A stretch of 64,000 nt of DNA, from positions 1,724,126-1,788,125 of the forward strand of contig NC_044597.1 in the NCBI RefSeq assembly GCF_901933205.1, in the 5' to 3' direction. Below the pieces are notes generated by a model, which did not search any database, was not told the origin of the DNA, and worked only from the letters and a program-made list of their open reading frames with translations. Source of the stretch: Camarhynchus parvulus. Lineage: Eukaryota > Chordata > Aves > Passeriformes > Thraupidae. The position numbers and the translations under genes were made by a program. Numbering within the stretch: the stretch's first letter is position 1; the number at the start of each line of letters is the position of its first letter. Below, one piece after another: positions 22,322-33,591 of this stretch.

Positions 22322-25300
22322 ATGGCGGCGCCCGGCGGGGCGGGCGCGGCGCCGATGGCGATGGCGATGCCGATCCCGGCCCCCATCCTGCTCCCGGAGC
22401 CGCCGCCCTTCCCGGCGTGGCTCGCAGCGCGGCTGGACGCGCTGGGGCTGGACCGCGCCGTCTACGGCGCCTACATCGAGGGGCTGCTGCGGGAGGAGGA
22501 GAGCGACGAGGAGCGGCTGGAGGCGCTGCGGGCCGTGCTGGCCGCCTGCCTGGTAAGGGCGGGGGTCCCTCCGCCGCCCCGGGCCAGGGGGTCTTGCCGT
22601 CCGCCCCGTGCTGATGAACGCGCCGTGCTCCCGCCGGGGCTCCCCTGCTGCCCACAGAGGAGCTGCGGCCTCCACAGGGAGGGAGGAGGCCGGGCGGGGC
22701 GGCTCCCCGCAGCCCTGGGGCATCACCCCCTTCCCGCAGCGGGTCACCCCCTTACGGGGAGGACACCTACATCAGGGGGTTTTTAACCCCCACCCGAGAG
22801 CCTTGTGGGGTTTTCGGTGCTTGTTTGGGGGTTTGTGCCAGGCTCGGGCTGTGGGAGCTCTGTTTGTGGGGATCCCCTGGTTTGGGGGCAGCGCTCAGCG
22901 TTCACCCCGAGCTGGGCGGTCTGGCAGTGCCAGGTGGGCACCGAGAGGTGAATTTAATGGTAAATCCGGTGGCAGGAGTGTGGGGCGGTGCTGTGGTGCC
23001 TCACACCCGCCCTGTCTGTCAGGAATGGGAGCCGCTGGGGCCGGGACGGACGGGAACAGCCGTGGGTGGCAGCGCTTGCCTCTGCTCCTGCCGGAGTCCT
23101 GGAGCCTGGAGGGTGCAGGGAGGGATTTCTCCTCCATAATCCTCCTCGGATGATTTTTACAGTGTCTGTGTCTCGGGGTTTTTCATAAATGGATGTTTCA
23201 TAGTTGTGAAAAATGCATGTATTTTATGATTGGCTTTTCGTAAATATTAAAGTGAATATTATGTGTGTTGTGTTTGAAAGTAATGCTGTATTAATTCTCT
23301 TAAGTAGTGTGTTAAATCTAGTTTTAGGATATAAAAAATTGTTAAAATAGAAACGATGCTATGTAGGATACTTTTTTTAAAGAAAGGACTCGCAGTGAGA
23401 TAGCAGCCACAGGACACCTAAATCTTTCACAGAAAAAGAATTTATTGCTCCATTATCAGAAGAAATGAACTTCTTCCCCTCAAAGGTGCTGTTAGGATTC
23501 AGAGGAATAAGCTGAGGATGACCAGACAGAATCCTGTGTTTGAATGGAATTTATGCATCATGTATGAGGTGTATGAATGTGCAACAGGCTGTTGCTTTTA
23601 AGGGTTAATCCTCTGTTAACAGGCATCCTTTTTCAGGCTCATGCTGTCCAGAAAAAGGTACTTGGATATCTGTAACTCTTTGTATTTATTGTCTCATATT
23701 GTCCTAATTCAATTTGTCCAAATTATTATTGTTCTAATTGTGTTACTATTTTTTATAACCATTTTATTACTATTAAACTTTTAAAAATTTTCAAAACAAG
23801 TGATTGGCGTTTTTCACAATAGTGTAAAACGTTAAATCATGAGTAGTGCTGGTGCTGGGAACTGTCTGCTCAGTTTTCCTCCCAAATATCAGCACAAAAC
23901 CCACAGGGACTGTGTGGTGGTGTTCACAGGGGTCTCAGGATGAGGGAAGAGATGAAAATCTTGACTCCATGTTTCAGAAGGCTGATTTATTATTTTATGA
24001 TATATATTATATTAAAATGATATATTAAAACGATACTAAAAGAACAGAAGAAAGGATTTCATCAGAAGGCTTGAAAGGAAAGGAAGGAATGGAATGATAA
24101 TAAAATCTTGTGACTGACCAGAGTCAGAGACAGCTGGACTGTGATTGGCCATTAATTAGAAACAACCACATGAGACCAATCACAGATGCACCTGTTGCAT
24201 TCCATAGCAGCAGATAATCAATGTTTACATTTTGTTCCTGAGGCCTCTCAGCTTCTCAGGAGAAAAATCCTGGCAAAGGGATTTTTCAGAAAATATCACG
24301 GCTACAGGACTGGGAGGGTACAATCAGCTGTTTGTTATCCCAGGTGGGACACCATTCCTTCTGTACACTGACTGTGCCATCCCACTTTCAGGGTTTCCTA
24401 AAAGCCAGAGCACCCTCCCCTGCTATCCCTGTCCCCTGCCCACCCTGGGGCACAGCAGGGAGGGCGCTCTGGATTTTTTCCTTCAGCGCAGCTTGGAGCC
24501 TGAAAGAGCCTCAGAAGCAAACAATGCACGCTGAGGGATGGAGCCAGATGTCTTTGCAAAGTGCTGCTCTGCAGTAGTGGAGGTTAATTAACCTCCCTGT
24601 AATTACCAGACTTCATTCCATCCCCATCGCTGTGCCTGGCTCTCTCCAGGCTTGGGAAGTGTGTCCTGGCTGAGCAGTGCTGGCTGGAATATTCCCCTTT
24701 CCTGATATTCCAGTTTCCTGCTGTTTCCCCTTTTCTGCTCAGTGCTCTGTTCCCTTCTGTGCTGCTGCTGCCAGGACTGAGCAGCTGTGGGGTTCCCGTG
24801 TCCCTCCAGTCCAGAGCCTCATTTGCAGTTTCTGGCTCACTTTGATTTTTCCACCATTCCTGTAAAACATTTTTGTCTCTTGAACCCCCAGACTTTGTAA
24901 TTATTCTTTGTAGTCTGTTCTTTTTGAATGTCTTTTTTTCGTTTATTTTTAGACTATGTGCTTATTTCTCTACTGACTGTTGAAACAGTATTTTATTTGG
25001 TGAATTTGGGGGTTTTCTTGCCAACTCTCTTCTCTTAGTTCCATACACAAATTACAGGGGATTTTTTTTTGTTCACTTGTTTGTATTTCACAAAGTGTTA
25101 AAATAAGGTGACATCTCAAGTGATGTCACAGACACATTTTATGAAAAATCCTTCTGTTAGGATCTTTTCTCCTGAGAAGCTGAGAGGCCTTAGAAACAAA
25201 ATATAAACAATAATTATCTGCTGCTGTGGAATGCAACAGGTGCATCTGTGGTTGTTTTTAATTAATGGCCAATCACAAGATTTTATTATCATTCCATTCC

Positions 25301-28300
25301 TTTCTATTCCTTTCAAGCCTTCTGATGAAATCCTTTCTTCTATTCTTTTAGTATAGTTTTAATATATAATTTTCTTTTAATATAATATATAGAATAAAAT
25401 AATAAATAATATAACAAAATAATATTATAAATAATATAATATAATAATATAATAATAAAATAATAAATGGAGTCAAGGTTCTCATCTCTTCCCTGTCCTG
25501 GGACCCCTGTGACACCACCACAAAGTGACATCTGCTCTCATGTCCGTGGTTCCTCAGTCCTGCTCTTGTCTTGCACTAGGGATTTTCTACCATTCCTAAT
25601 CAAGAAACTTAAATCAAGTTCTATTTCTGTCCAGTTTTTCTCTTTAAACCAGACAGAATCCACCTCACCTGTATTTTCCGTGGTTGATTTGTTTTTTGTA
25701 TTTACTGAATGCCAAACCAAATAATTTCTTGTTTGTTTGGAAATATTTGAGCTCTGTGACCCCCATCAGTGGTGTTTGGCTCTTCTGTGTTCCATGGAGC
25801 AAATACCAATGAGCTCCAAGACATTCAGCACCTTTAGGTAACAAATTTAAGCAGAGGAAAAAGAGAAATTCTGAGGAGGAGCACAGCTGGAGAGAGGAGT
25901 GAGGAGAGAGAGGAGTGAGAAGCTGTGAGAGCTCTGCAGGGTCAGGAGCTGCTCCAGGCACCATGGATGGGATTCCGCAGAGATTCTGTGGTGGGACCAT
26001 GGTGAGGCAGCAGTGCAGCCCCTGGAGATCCACCTGGGAGCAGAGATTCTCCTACAGGCCCTGGAGATCCATGTTGGATCTCCTGCAGCCCCTGGAGATC
26101 CACAATGGAACAGAGATTCTCCTGCAGATCCATGTTGGAGCAGAGATTCTCCTGCAGGCCCTGAGGATCCATGTTGGATCTCCTGCAGCCCCTGGAGATC
26201 CACCTGGGAGCAGAGATTCTCTTGCAGATCCACATTAGAGCAGAGATTCTCCTGCAGATCCATCTTGGGGCAGAGATTCTCCTGCAGCCCCTGCAGATCC
26301 ATGTTGGAGCAGAGATTCTCCTGCACTGTGTGTCAGTGTCCATGTGCACAGTGACCAGACATCCCAGGGAAACCAGAGTCCTGTGTGTGTTTAACAGGCA
26401 GATTTGGGGTGACAAGCTGTTCCTGAGCTGACTGCTGGGCCTGCAGATCCTTTGTAGCTGCTGCTTTTCTTGTCTGACTGGTGCTGTTTGAAGCAGCCAA
26501 CTCTGTTCCAAGTCTGAGGAATCTCTTTTCCCTTTCTAGGAAGAAGATCTCTTGAATGATGTGTGCAGGGAGGTTGTGGAGAGGTGGTCTGACTCCCAGG
26601 TCGTTGATTCCAAAGAGGAGAAAGAAGGTAGAGTGCTGTGCCTTGGGGTGCTGTGCCCTGCTCCTCAGTGTGGGGTGACCTGCAGGGCCTCACCTCGAAG
26701 GGAACTTTGTGTTTGTCCTGCTAGGAGTTAAACCAATGCCTCTCACTCCATTGCTGCTCAGGTACTTTTGCACCTGGCATGGGGATGAGCAGCTTCACTT
26801 TGGGCTGCCCCAGCATTTGCTGCTCTTTGGGTTCATCATCCTGCAGGGGAAAAGTGTTTTTTGGTTTTTTTTTGTTTTGGTTTGGTTTGGGTTTTTGGTT
26901 GTTGTTTTTTGTTGTTGTTGTTTGGGTTTTTTTGTTTCTTTGTGGTGGTTGTTTGGTTATTTTTTCGATTGTTTTGGTTTGGTTTTTTTGTTGGTTTTTG
27001 TTTTGTTTGGGTTTTTTTTTTGTGTGTGTGTGGTTTTGGTGGAGGTTTTTTTTTTAGTGTGGGTTTTTTTTCCCTACAGGGTTTTTTTTTCTTATGATGA
27101 GATGGTCATTAAGGTCCAGCCTGAACCATTCTGTGGTTTTTTCACAAACCTCCTTTCCCAGCACATCCAGGGCTGTCTCTGCTCAGTGCTGGCACTGCAG
27201 CTATTATGGAATAGAAACCTGTGCTGCTCCTGTTTCTGGCATTCTGGAAAGCAGCTGCTTTGTCCAACTGCAGTGCCCCTGTGAGAGCTGGGCTGTCCCT
27301 GCTGCTCACCCCACTCACGTGTCTCTATTTCCTCTTCCAACATTTTCCCTTACAACTCTCCTTTCTTTTTTCCATAAATGCTTGTTGGAGCTCTGTGAGG
27401 CTGCAGATAAACTGTCACTGCTCCCTCCTGTGCCTGTGTCCATCCCCTGTCCTCAGCTGGGAGCCAAGGCTGTCCCTGTGTGGGGAGGTTTGTCCTGGTC
27501 CCTGTGCAGTGGGAGGATTTGTGGTTCAAGCACGGATCAGTGACATTGCAGTGGCACAGACCTGACAGGAGATTGTGACAATGGAATGTCCCTTTGGTCT
27601 AAATCCTGCTTTTTGTTGGTTTTGCATTTTCTTGTTGCCTCTGGTTGCAAACAACTCATTGTCAGTCTCTGGTCACGGCATCAGCCCCAGCATCCCCCTC
27701 TGCCTCACCCCTGCTTGGACACAGCAGCTCAGCGGCTTTCCCCAGAAATCCTGGAATTCTGCTCTTGGCCTCACCTTGCCTTTGGCTGGGGACAGGGAGA
27801 AGTTAATGCTGTTCTATGCATTAAATAAAATAAATTCTTCTTGAGGACAAATAACTGGGATTGTTGGAGCTGCTGCTGGGCTCCTCCTGCTCCTGACAGT
27901 GCTCACCCACAGGGATTTTTCTTGTTATAAAAAGGCAGCACAAGTGTGTCTGGATTCATGGAATTCCAGGATGAAATTATATCATAAAGGGATAAATCCC
28001 CACTGAAGTGTGTATCCACTCACAATAACAGAGTCCTGAGGATAAGTGATTAACAGACTAAAAAAAAATTGGTGCCAAAACCCAGATGTCATTTTAGGAA
28101 ATGGGCAGTGGAATTTCAGTGTTAAAAGGTAAATCAGCTGTTGGTGTCTCTTGGTTGGAAAGAAAGGGAGAGCATGGAACTGATCCCTCACTGCAGGTTT
28201 TCAGAATTTCTCTTTGATGGGGGTTAAGTACATATTAAATAAACTTATTAAGCTGCTTTGAAGCGGAAGAGAATGTGATTTGGAGTCAAATGGATTTTCA

Positions 28301-30933
28301 TTAGCCAGAGCCTGACTGATTCCAGTTTCACTATGAAACTTTCCCTTACTCCAGGAATAAATAACAGTGTCTGCTCCAGGAATAACAACAGTGTCTGGTG
28401 GTGGCTGGGTGCAGCCCAGGGAATTCCCCTCAAAGAGAGAAGCACTGGGTGCCATCACCTGTCACCTCAGGGTGTCAGCTGGTCCTGCCCAGCCCTGTGG
28501 TGGCTCCTCAGCAGCTCCATCTCTCCCAGATCCCAGCTGGAATTCCCCAAAGCAGCACCACTGGTGCCCTTGGGAGAAGCTCAGGGGTGTTTTTGGGTGA
28601 GGTATCTCCCTCTGGGTGGGTGCATTTCCCCTGCAGGACACAGGGAGCAGGCAGTGAGTGACACCAGGGGCTTGGTGGCCTTGTCTGTGGCCTGCACTGA
28701 CACTGTCACTCCTCTGCTGCCAGATGAGGTCCAGGCCATTGCCAGCATGATGGAGAAGCAGGCCAGGATAGTGGTGAAGCCCAAGGAGGTGTCCCAGGAG
28801 GAGAAGCAGAGGAAGGCTGCGCTCCTGGCCCAGTATGCCAACGTGACTGACGAGGAGGAATATCCTTTTCCTGCACTGCTGGGGGCTCTGAGGGACACCA
28901 GCTGCTCTAAACCTCCTCAAACAACACTCTCCCAGCTCTGCAGGGTCTGCTGGGGAAGCTTTGCAGTCTGTCTTCATGATAACTGGACATGGACAAAGCA
29001 TGGGAGCTGCTGTTTGTGGAGTGCTGTGAGCAGGTGCTCCTGGGAGGGTTTGTCCCCAGCACGTGGTGTGGCAGGACTGCAGTGAATGCCCCCATCCCTC
29101 AGCAGCTGGTGCTGATCTCTCTTGCTTTCCCAGGAGAAATCTGCTGAAATAATCCTTTACAGAGAGAGAGTGTGGAGTGGGAGGGTTAGAAGTTAACTCT
29201 TTGTGGTGCTGAAGAATGAGCTTTTCCCTGCCCAGCAGAGTGAATCGTAGGCAACTGCATCTGGCCCTGGAGCAGCAGGAGCTGAGGGTGGGAGCTGTGC
29301 ACACTTGGCCTGTGAGAGTCCAGCTGCTTCTTCCTGGCTTTATAAGGCTGTTATTTCAGTGAAGTGTGGTTGCAGGGAGGCACAAGATCATTACTGATGT
29401 CTGTGTTTCCTTAACTCTCTCACTGGTGGGGATGAACAGGATGGATTGACGACAGCTGTAAATATTGGATCAGAAAAATGTATCCTTTGAATTTCTGGTG
29501 ACTCAGGCTGCTTGTCAGGCAGGCAGCCTCCATGGTGAGTTCCCCATCCTTCTCTCCCTGTGCTGGTCTCCCTGTTTCTGTAGGACCACCCTTTAAGGTT
29601 GGGGATTGTTTTTTCTCTCTGTGTCCCCTGACCTTGCTCACAGTGACAGTGACAGTCTGTGCTCAGTGTGCAGCACTCACACCAACCCTGCCATGCATTT
29701 CCTTCTCCTCCCCTCTTTCCCTCTTCCACCTTTTTGCAGCTTCATAGATCATGCTTGTTGATGAGGACAGTGCTCCCAGAACATCAGCTTAATGCTAACT
29801 GGTGTCCAGAGAGGGAAATGGTGTCAGGAATGAAGCTTGGCAGGCCATGGTGCAGCTGAACACTCAGGGTGGGCAGGACCAGGGGCCTGTGTCTGTCTCA
29901 GAATTGGGACCATCCTTGAGCTCCCAGCTGGCAAATTTAAGATGGAAGCAGGTTTTATCACATAATTAAATAGGAAACCTAAGTTATTCTTGTCCCTACA
30001 TTAGGGACCTGTCTGTCTGCACATACACGTGTGTACATGTATGTGTGTGTTCAGACATGTCACACACAGCTGAACCCACTCGAGGCTGTGCCCTGGGTGT
30101 TTGCTTCCTTTCAGGTTTGTAGAGGTCTGACATGTATTTTTACACATAAATCTTAAGAACCAGTAGGCAATGGGAAAAAAACATAGAATCACTAAGATTG
30201 GAAAAGCCCTCTGGGATTGAGTCCAACCATTCCCCCATCACTGCCAAGGCCACCACTAACCCCTGTCCCCAAGTGCCAGTAATGCCTGACCACCCTTTCC
30301 ATGAAGTAGTTTTTCCAATATCCAACCTAAACCTCTCCTGGCATAACTTGAGGCTGTTTCCTCTTGCCCTGTCCCTGTTCCCTGGGAGCAGAGCCCGATC
30401 CCCACTTGGCTGCACCCTCCTGTCAGGGAGTTGTGGAGAGTGAGAAGGTCCCCCCTGAGCCTCCTTTTCTCCAGGCTGAGCCCCTTTCCAGCCCCCTCTG
30501 CCACTCCTCATCCAGTTTGTGCTCCAGACCCTCCCTTCTCTAGGAGTGGGTGTTTTTTCTGGTTGGAAAAGCAACCAGAGATTCCTTCTCCTTTCTGCAT
30601 TCCTCATTCCCCAGTCCCATACCTGCCTGGTGAGGAAGCAGGGAGTCAGAAGGTGAGGGGGGGAGGTAGAACAAACCTGCCATGTGCCAAGGCAGTGTCT
30701 GAGGTGCCCTCAGGCAGAGCACTGTGAGCCCTTAGCCTGCCCCAGCGCTGTTCAGAAACACCAACGTGGAGGATGTGCTGAATGCCAGGAAGCTGGAGCG
30801 GGAGCTGCTGCGGGATGAGTTCCAGAAGAAGAAAGAGCAGGATAAACTGCAGAGGGAGAAGGACAAGCTGGCCAAGCAGGAGAGGAAGGAGAAGGAGAAG
30901 AAACGAACACAGAAAGGCGAGCGGAAGCGGTAG
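22322..30933 (+). CDS. CCDC43: CCDC43, coiled-coil domain-containing protein 43
   Basis: Five coding exons join in phase: 22322-22552, 26540-26627, 28724-28859, 29424-29479, 30746-30933. They give 699 nt and 232 residues, against about 224 in human. The N-terminus is Ala/Pro-rich, then [20 protein letters not shown] and [19 protein letters not shown] fold as the conserved helical region. [14 protein letters not shown] and [20 protein letters not shown] follow. The C-terminus (residues ~171-232) is a strongly charged helix or coiled coil ([20 protein letters not shown] onward), ending [11 protein letters not shown]. Cellular function is not well established. Exon 4 is only 56 nt and is needed to join VTDEE to [10 protein letters not shown] in frame. 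It is flanked by two U12-type introns. The start was chosen by homology and its Kozak/YY1 context. Confidence 0.95.
23205..23818 (+). mobile_element. Solo LTR, family 2 (614 bp, TSD ATAGT)
   Basis: The element begins TGTGAAAAATG and ends TTTTTCACA, so its ends are inverted repeats. It is flanked by the 5-bp duplication ATAGT (23200-23204 and 23819-23823). A second copy lies at 54438-55059. No internal retroviral genes are attached. It is in CCDC43 intron 1. Orientation is tentative. Confidence 0.88.
23913..24306 (-). mobile_element. Solo LTR, family 1 copy A (394 bp, TSD GGACTG)
   Basis: On the minus strand it aligns over its length with the copies at 25124 and 37173. Exact 6-bp duplications GGACTG flank it (23907-23912 and 24307-24312). 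It contains the family hallmark of two inverted CCAAT motifs (GATTGGCC and ACCAATCA on the + strand). It is in CCDC43 intron 1, antisense. Confidence 0.9.
25124..25522 (+). mobile_element. Solo LTR, family 1 copy B (399 bp, TSD AAGTGA)
   Basis: It begins TGTCACAGACAC and ends CACCACCACA, flanked by exact AAGTGA duplications (25118-25123 and 25523-25528). An A/T-rich run near 25370-25470 has expanded. It is in CCDC43 intron 1, in sense orientation and opposite to copy A. Confidence 0.92.
26008..26325. repeat. Minisatellite of ~30-36 bp units with acceptor-like motifs
   Basis: About ten units of the type CAGAGATTCTCCTGCAG followed by (GCC)CCTGGAGATCCA lie 215 bp upstream of CCDC43 exon 2. Seven units end in a pyrimidine-rich (C/T)TGCAG and one in CTACAG, which look like 3' splice sites on the gene's sense strand. 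Confidence 0.9.
26858..27090. repeat. G/T-rich low-complexity tract
   Basis: The + strand is almost only G and T (TTTTGG, GGTTTGGGTTTTTGG) for about 230 bp in CCDC43 intron 2. It may derive from an expanded poly-A/T or simple repeat. The apparent long ORFs here are artefacts of composition. Confidence 0.85.
28860..29423 (+). other. U12-type AT-AC intron (CCDC43 intron 3)
   Basis: The exon 3 codons GAG GAG GA are followed directly by ATATCCTTTT, a perfect U12 AT-AC donor. TTCCTTAAC at 29407-29415 is a perfect U12 branch motif, and the intron ends TCTCTCAC at 29423. Joining these sites gives [21 protein letters not shown], which matches the human protein spacing. No GT-AG alternative restores the frame at the conserved junction. 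Confidence 0.88.
29480..30745 (+). other. U12-type GT-AG intron (CCDC43 intron 4)
   Basis: The donor after the 56-nt exon reads GTATCCTTTG, a perfect U12-type GT donor. The acceptor is CCCCAG at 30745. The branch region is weaker: GCCCTTAGC (30728-30736) keeps the CCTTA core at a suitable distance (about 10 nt). The intron holds a CR1 fragment. Confidence 0.75.
30178..30575 (-). mobile_element. CR1-type LINE 3' fragment
   Basis: The + strand begins ATAGAATCACTAAGATTGGA and continues with GAGTCCAACCATTCCCCCAT, CCATGAAGTAGTTTTTCCAA, TTGAGGCTGTTTCCTCTTGC and TCCTTTTCTCCAGGCTGAGC: a ~400-bp CR1 tail in reverse complement, in CCDC43 intron 4. Confidence 0.9.
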
Positions 30934-31985
30934 CTGGTGATTTCCAGTTGGACTCTCAAAGGATAAAATTAATTCTGAATATGGTGTGTGTTTAAAAAGC
31001 AGCAAGAATTCCAGGCACGTGGCTGGGAGCAGTTCTTGGAAAGTGGTGCCTTTTTTTTCCTTTTTTTATTTTGTTTTGTTACATAGCAGAACAGAATCTC
31101 TGAGCAGCTCCTGGACTCAGTGTGCCCTGTGCTTGTGGTATCAGTGTCCCAGTCAGTGCTCGTGGCCAGTGTCTGTACCAAAGAAGGGTGAAGTGATTAT
31201 GTCTGTCTTGTTAAATTGATCCATTTTTACTTCTCACCACCTGGGAGCAGAGCATGGTGTAGGAGCAGCCCCTGCACTGGCTGTGGTTTGAGGTGAGCAG
31301 GACACGCTGCCCTGGGGCACACATGAATTCATTGACACAAGCCTTGAAAAATGTCTTTGGAAATCCCTGTGTTTGCACTGCTGAGGCCAACACTCCAGCC
31401 CTGCTCGGGCTGGGCTGGGGGAGCAGGACTGGAGCTGAGATGTGTGAAACAGAGGTGAGCTGCAGTGATGTGACTGCATCACCTGTGGCCTGGGAGTGAG
31501 GGAAACACCACCCAAGCAGGAGCACTGGCCTCAGCAGCAGCAAACCCCACTCCTAATGCAGTTTTAGGACTCCAGAGAGTGGAAAATGGTGCTCCCTGAT
31601 GTTCTGTGGGGTGAACATGGAGTGTTACTTCTACAGCTGTTGCCAGGGTGAAGCTTTGAAGCTGGGTGAGCCAGGGATGCCCTGGGGTCGCTGCCCGTTG
31701 GGCACAGCTGCCATCAGGAACTGCAGTGCTTCTCCTGAATGCTCCTCCTCCCCCCAAAGGGCTCATCCCTGCTGCTCCAGCCCTTTTGTCATGGTGTTGC
31801 CTGCTGGGGAAGGAGAACACTAATCCTGTGAACTGAGGGGGAAGGAGGGGCTGTGCCTGGGCTCTGTGCTGTTTGCTGTGAGGTGACCTGTGCTGAGCTC
31901 CTGACTCCAGGGCCAGGCCTCCCCCTCAAGCTGCTGCTGTGTGTGTGTGTGTGAGTCTCCAGCTGCTTTATCTTTGGACTTGAAT

Positions 31986-31991
31986 AATAAA
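31986..31991 (+). terminator. CCDC43 poly(A) signal AATAAA
   Basis: AATAAA lies about 1.05 kb after the CCDC43 stop codon, following a (GT)n run at about 31938-31952. It is the first good signal in a plausible 3' UTR. Confidence 0.6.
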
Positions 31992-33570
31992 TCTTGATTG
32001 GCAAAGCAGTGGAGTTCTCTGAGTGATGTTGCTGTTCATGTGTGTCCCGTGTCCTTGCTGGCCCCTTGCCCAGCAGCAGCATTTCTCAAGGCTCGCCTTG
32101 GTGCAGATGCAGCTTCATTCATGCCCTGTTTCTCAGGGCTGTGGTGCCCTCTGTCCTGGGGAGCTGACCAGCTGTGCTGCTGCCCAGCCTGGCCTGGTGC
32201 CCTGCTGTTCCTGGTTGGTATTTCAGGTGGCTCAGGCAGCTGCCAGGGTGTGGAACAGGGCAGGGGGCAGCTCTTGAGGGAGGGGGTGTCACTCAGCCCC
32301 AGCTCCATGCACCAGCTCTCACATCCTGGTACCCTGGAGCCCTGTGCACCATTCTGGGCTGAGGCTGGGTGAGGCAATGGCTCTGCCTGAGGCAGCCCTG
32401 GCCACCTGCAGGGCTCAGGAGACTGGCAGCAGGGGGACCTCACCTCCTGCTGGCACCCCACTTGCTCTGCCCATCCTTGCCAGCCAAAGTGGCTTTTCCC
32501 AGAACTCTGTGACCTGGCACTGAAGTGCCCAGCCTTTGGCTTCCAAGGAAAATGCAAGCTGAGGGCTGGAGCTGCCTACCTGCACGGGCATGGCCCACCT
32601 GAGCCTGTCATGGCCTCCTGAGACCTTTGGTTGTGAGGGCTGAGGGAAGGGCAGTGTTCACCTCTTCAGGGGAGGAGGCCCTGAGCCTGTCCTGCCCCTG
32701 CTGTGCTCCAGAGCCTGTCCAGGAACAACAGGCACACCATTGTGTGTGTGCACATCCATGGGTGTCTGCATGGATGCAGGAAGGGCACAGCCACACACAC
32801 ACACACGGTGGAACTGGCTCCCACAGCCCAGCAGATCCCTCTGCAGGCACCACTGTCCCCTGCACCCCCGGCCAGGCACAGGCCTGGGCTGGGCTGTTAT
32901 GTCTGTGTGGCTAAACCAAGGCCCTGTCAGGGACAGGGATCAGGAGCAAGGGCAAGTCCAGCCCTTTGCTTTCCAGCAACTGCCCTGGGGCAGAGTGGAA
33001 CCGTGGCCAGAAGCAGCACCAGTGGTGTTGGAAACCCAAAGTGAGCTGATGCTTCCCAGCCCATGAGGCTGCAGGGCTGCCCCCTCTGCCCACCCCACGG
33101 TCCTGCCCCTGCCCCCCAGGACTGTGGGTCCACCCCTTCCCATGCCAGCAGTTTGTGCCATGGATCAGTGCCCAGGCAGGCAGCAACTCAGCTTCTGGAG
33201 CTCCAGCCACTGCTGCTCCATTCAGGACAGCCAGCAGTGCACAGCTGGCACTGACAGCACAGAGTTATTTATAGAGCAGGAAGAGTCTGGACTCACCCCC
33301 AAGATTCCCAGTGCAGATGACAGAACTGCTGCATCAGCCTTCCCTGGCAGTGCAGAGCTTGGAGCTGAGACTTTTGCAGGGGAGAAGCATTCCCTGCTCT
33401 GGCTCCCTTGGCATGTCCAATGTTATGGTCAGAGCTGTCTCCAGAGAGGGATTTCAGTCTCCCCTCTGCTTTTTCCTGAACTCAGTCCCATAACAGACTG
33501 AATGTTTCCCCTGGTACCGGTTCAGGCTCAAGGAGCCTGCCCTGGAAACACACTTGCAGAACAGAAGTTC
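31992..33570. other. Intergenic space between convergent CCDC43 and MEIOC 3' ends
   Basis: No exon with splice borders, no recognisable protein and no clear repeat was found. The open frames here do not look like proteins. It includes a short (AC)n at 32795-32810. Confidence 0.55.
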
Positions 33571-33585
33571 TTCAACAAAAATGAA

Positions 33586-33591
33586 TTTATT
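33586..33591 (-). terminator. MEIOC poly(A) signal AATAAA
   Basis: AATAAA on the minus strand lies 1.26 kb past the MEIOC stop codon. The A/T-rich sequence between 34850 and 33570 has the look of a long 3' UTR. Other A/T-rich signals nearby could be used instead. Confidence 0.5.

Noticed and set aside
25847..26511. Repetitive open frames [13 protein letters not shown] on the minus strand
   Set aside because: This is the translation of the minisatellite in CCDC43 intron 1. There is no start context, splice support or homology.
26709..27284. Phe/Val/Gly-rich 191-codon frame resembling a membrane protein
   Set aside because: It is generated by the G/T-only tract, where TTT, GTT and GGT codons mimic hydrophobic segments.
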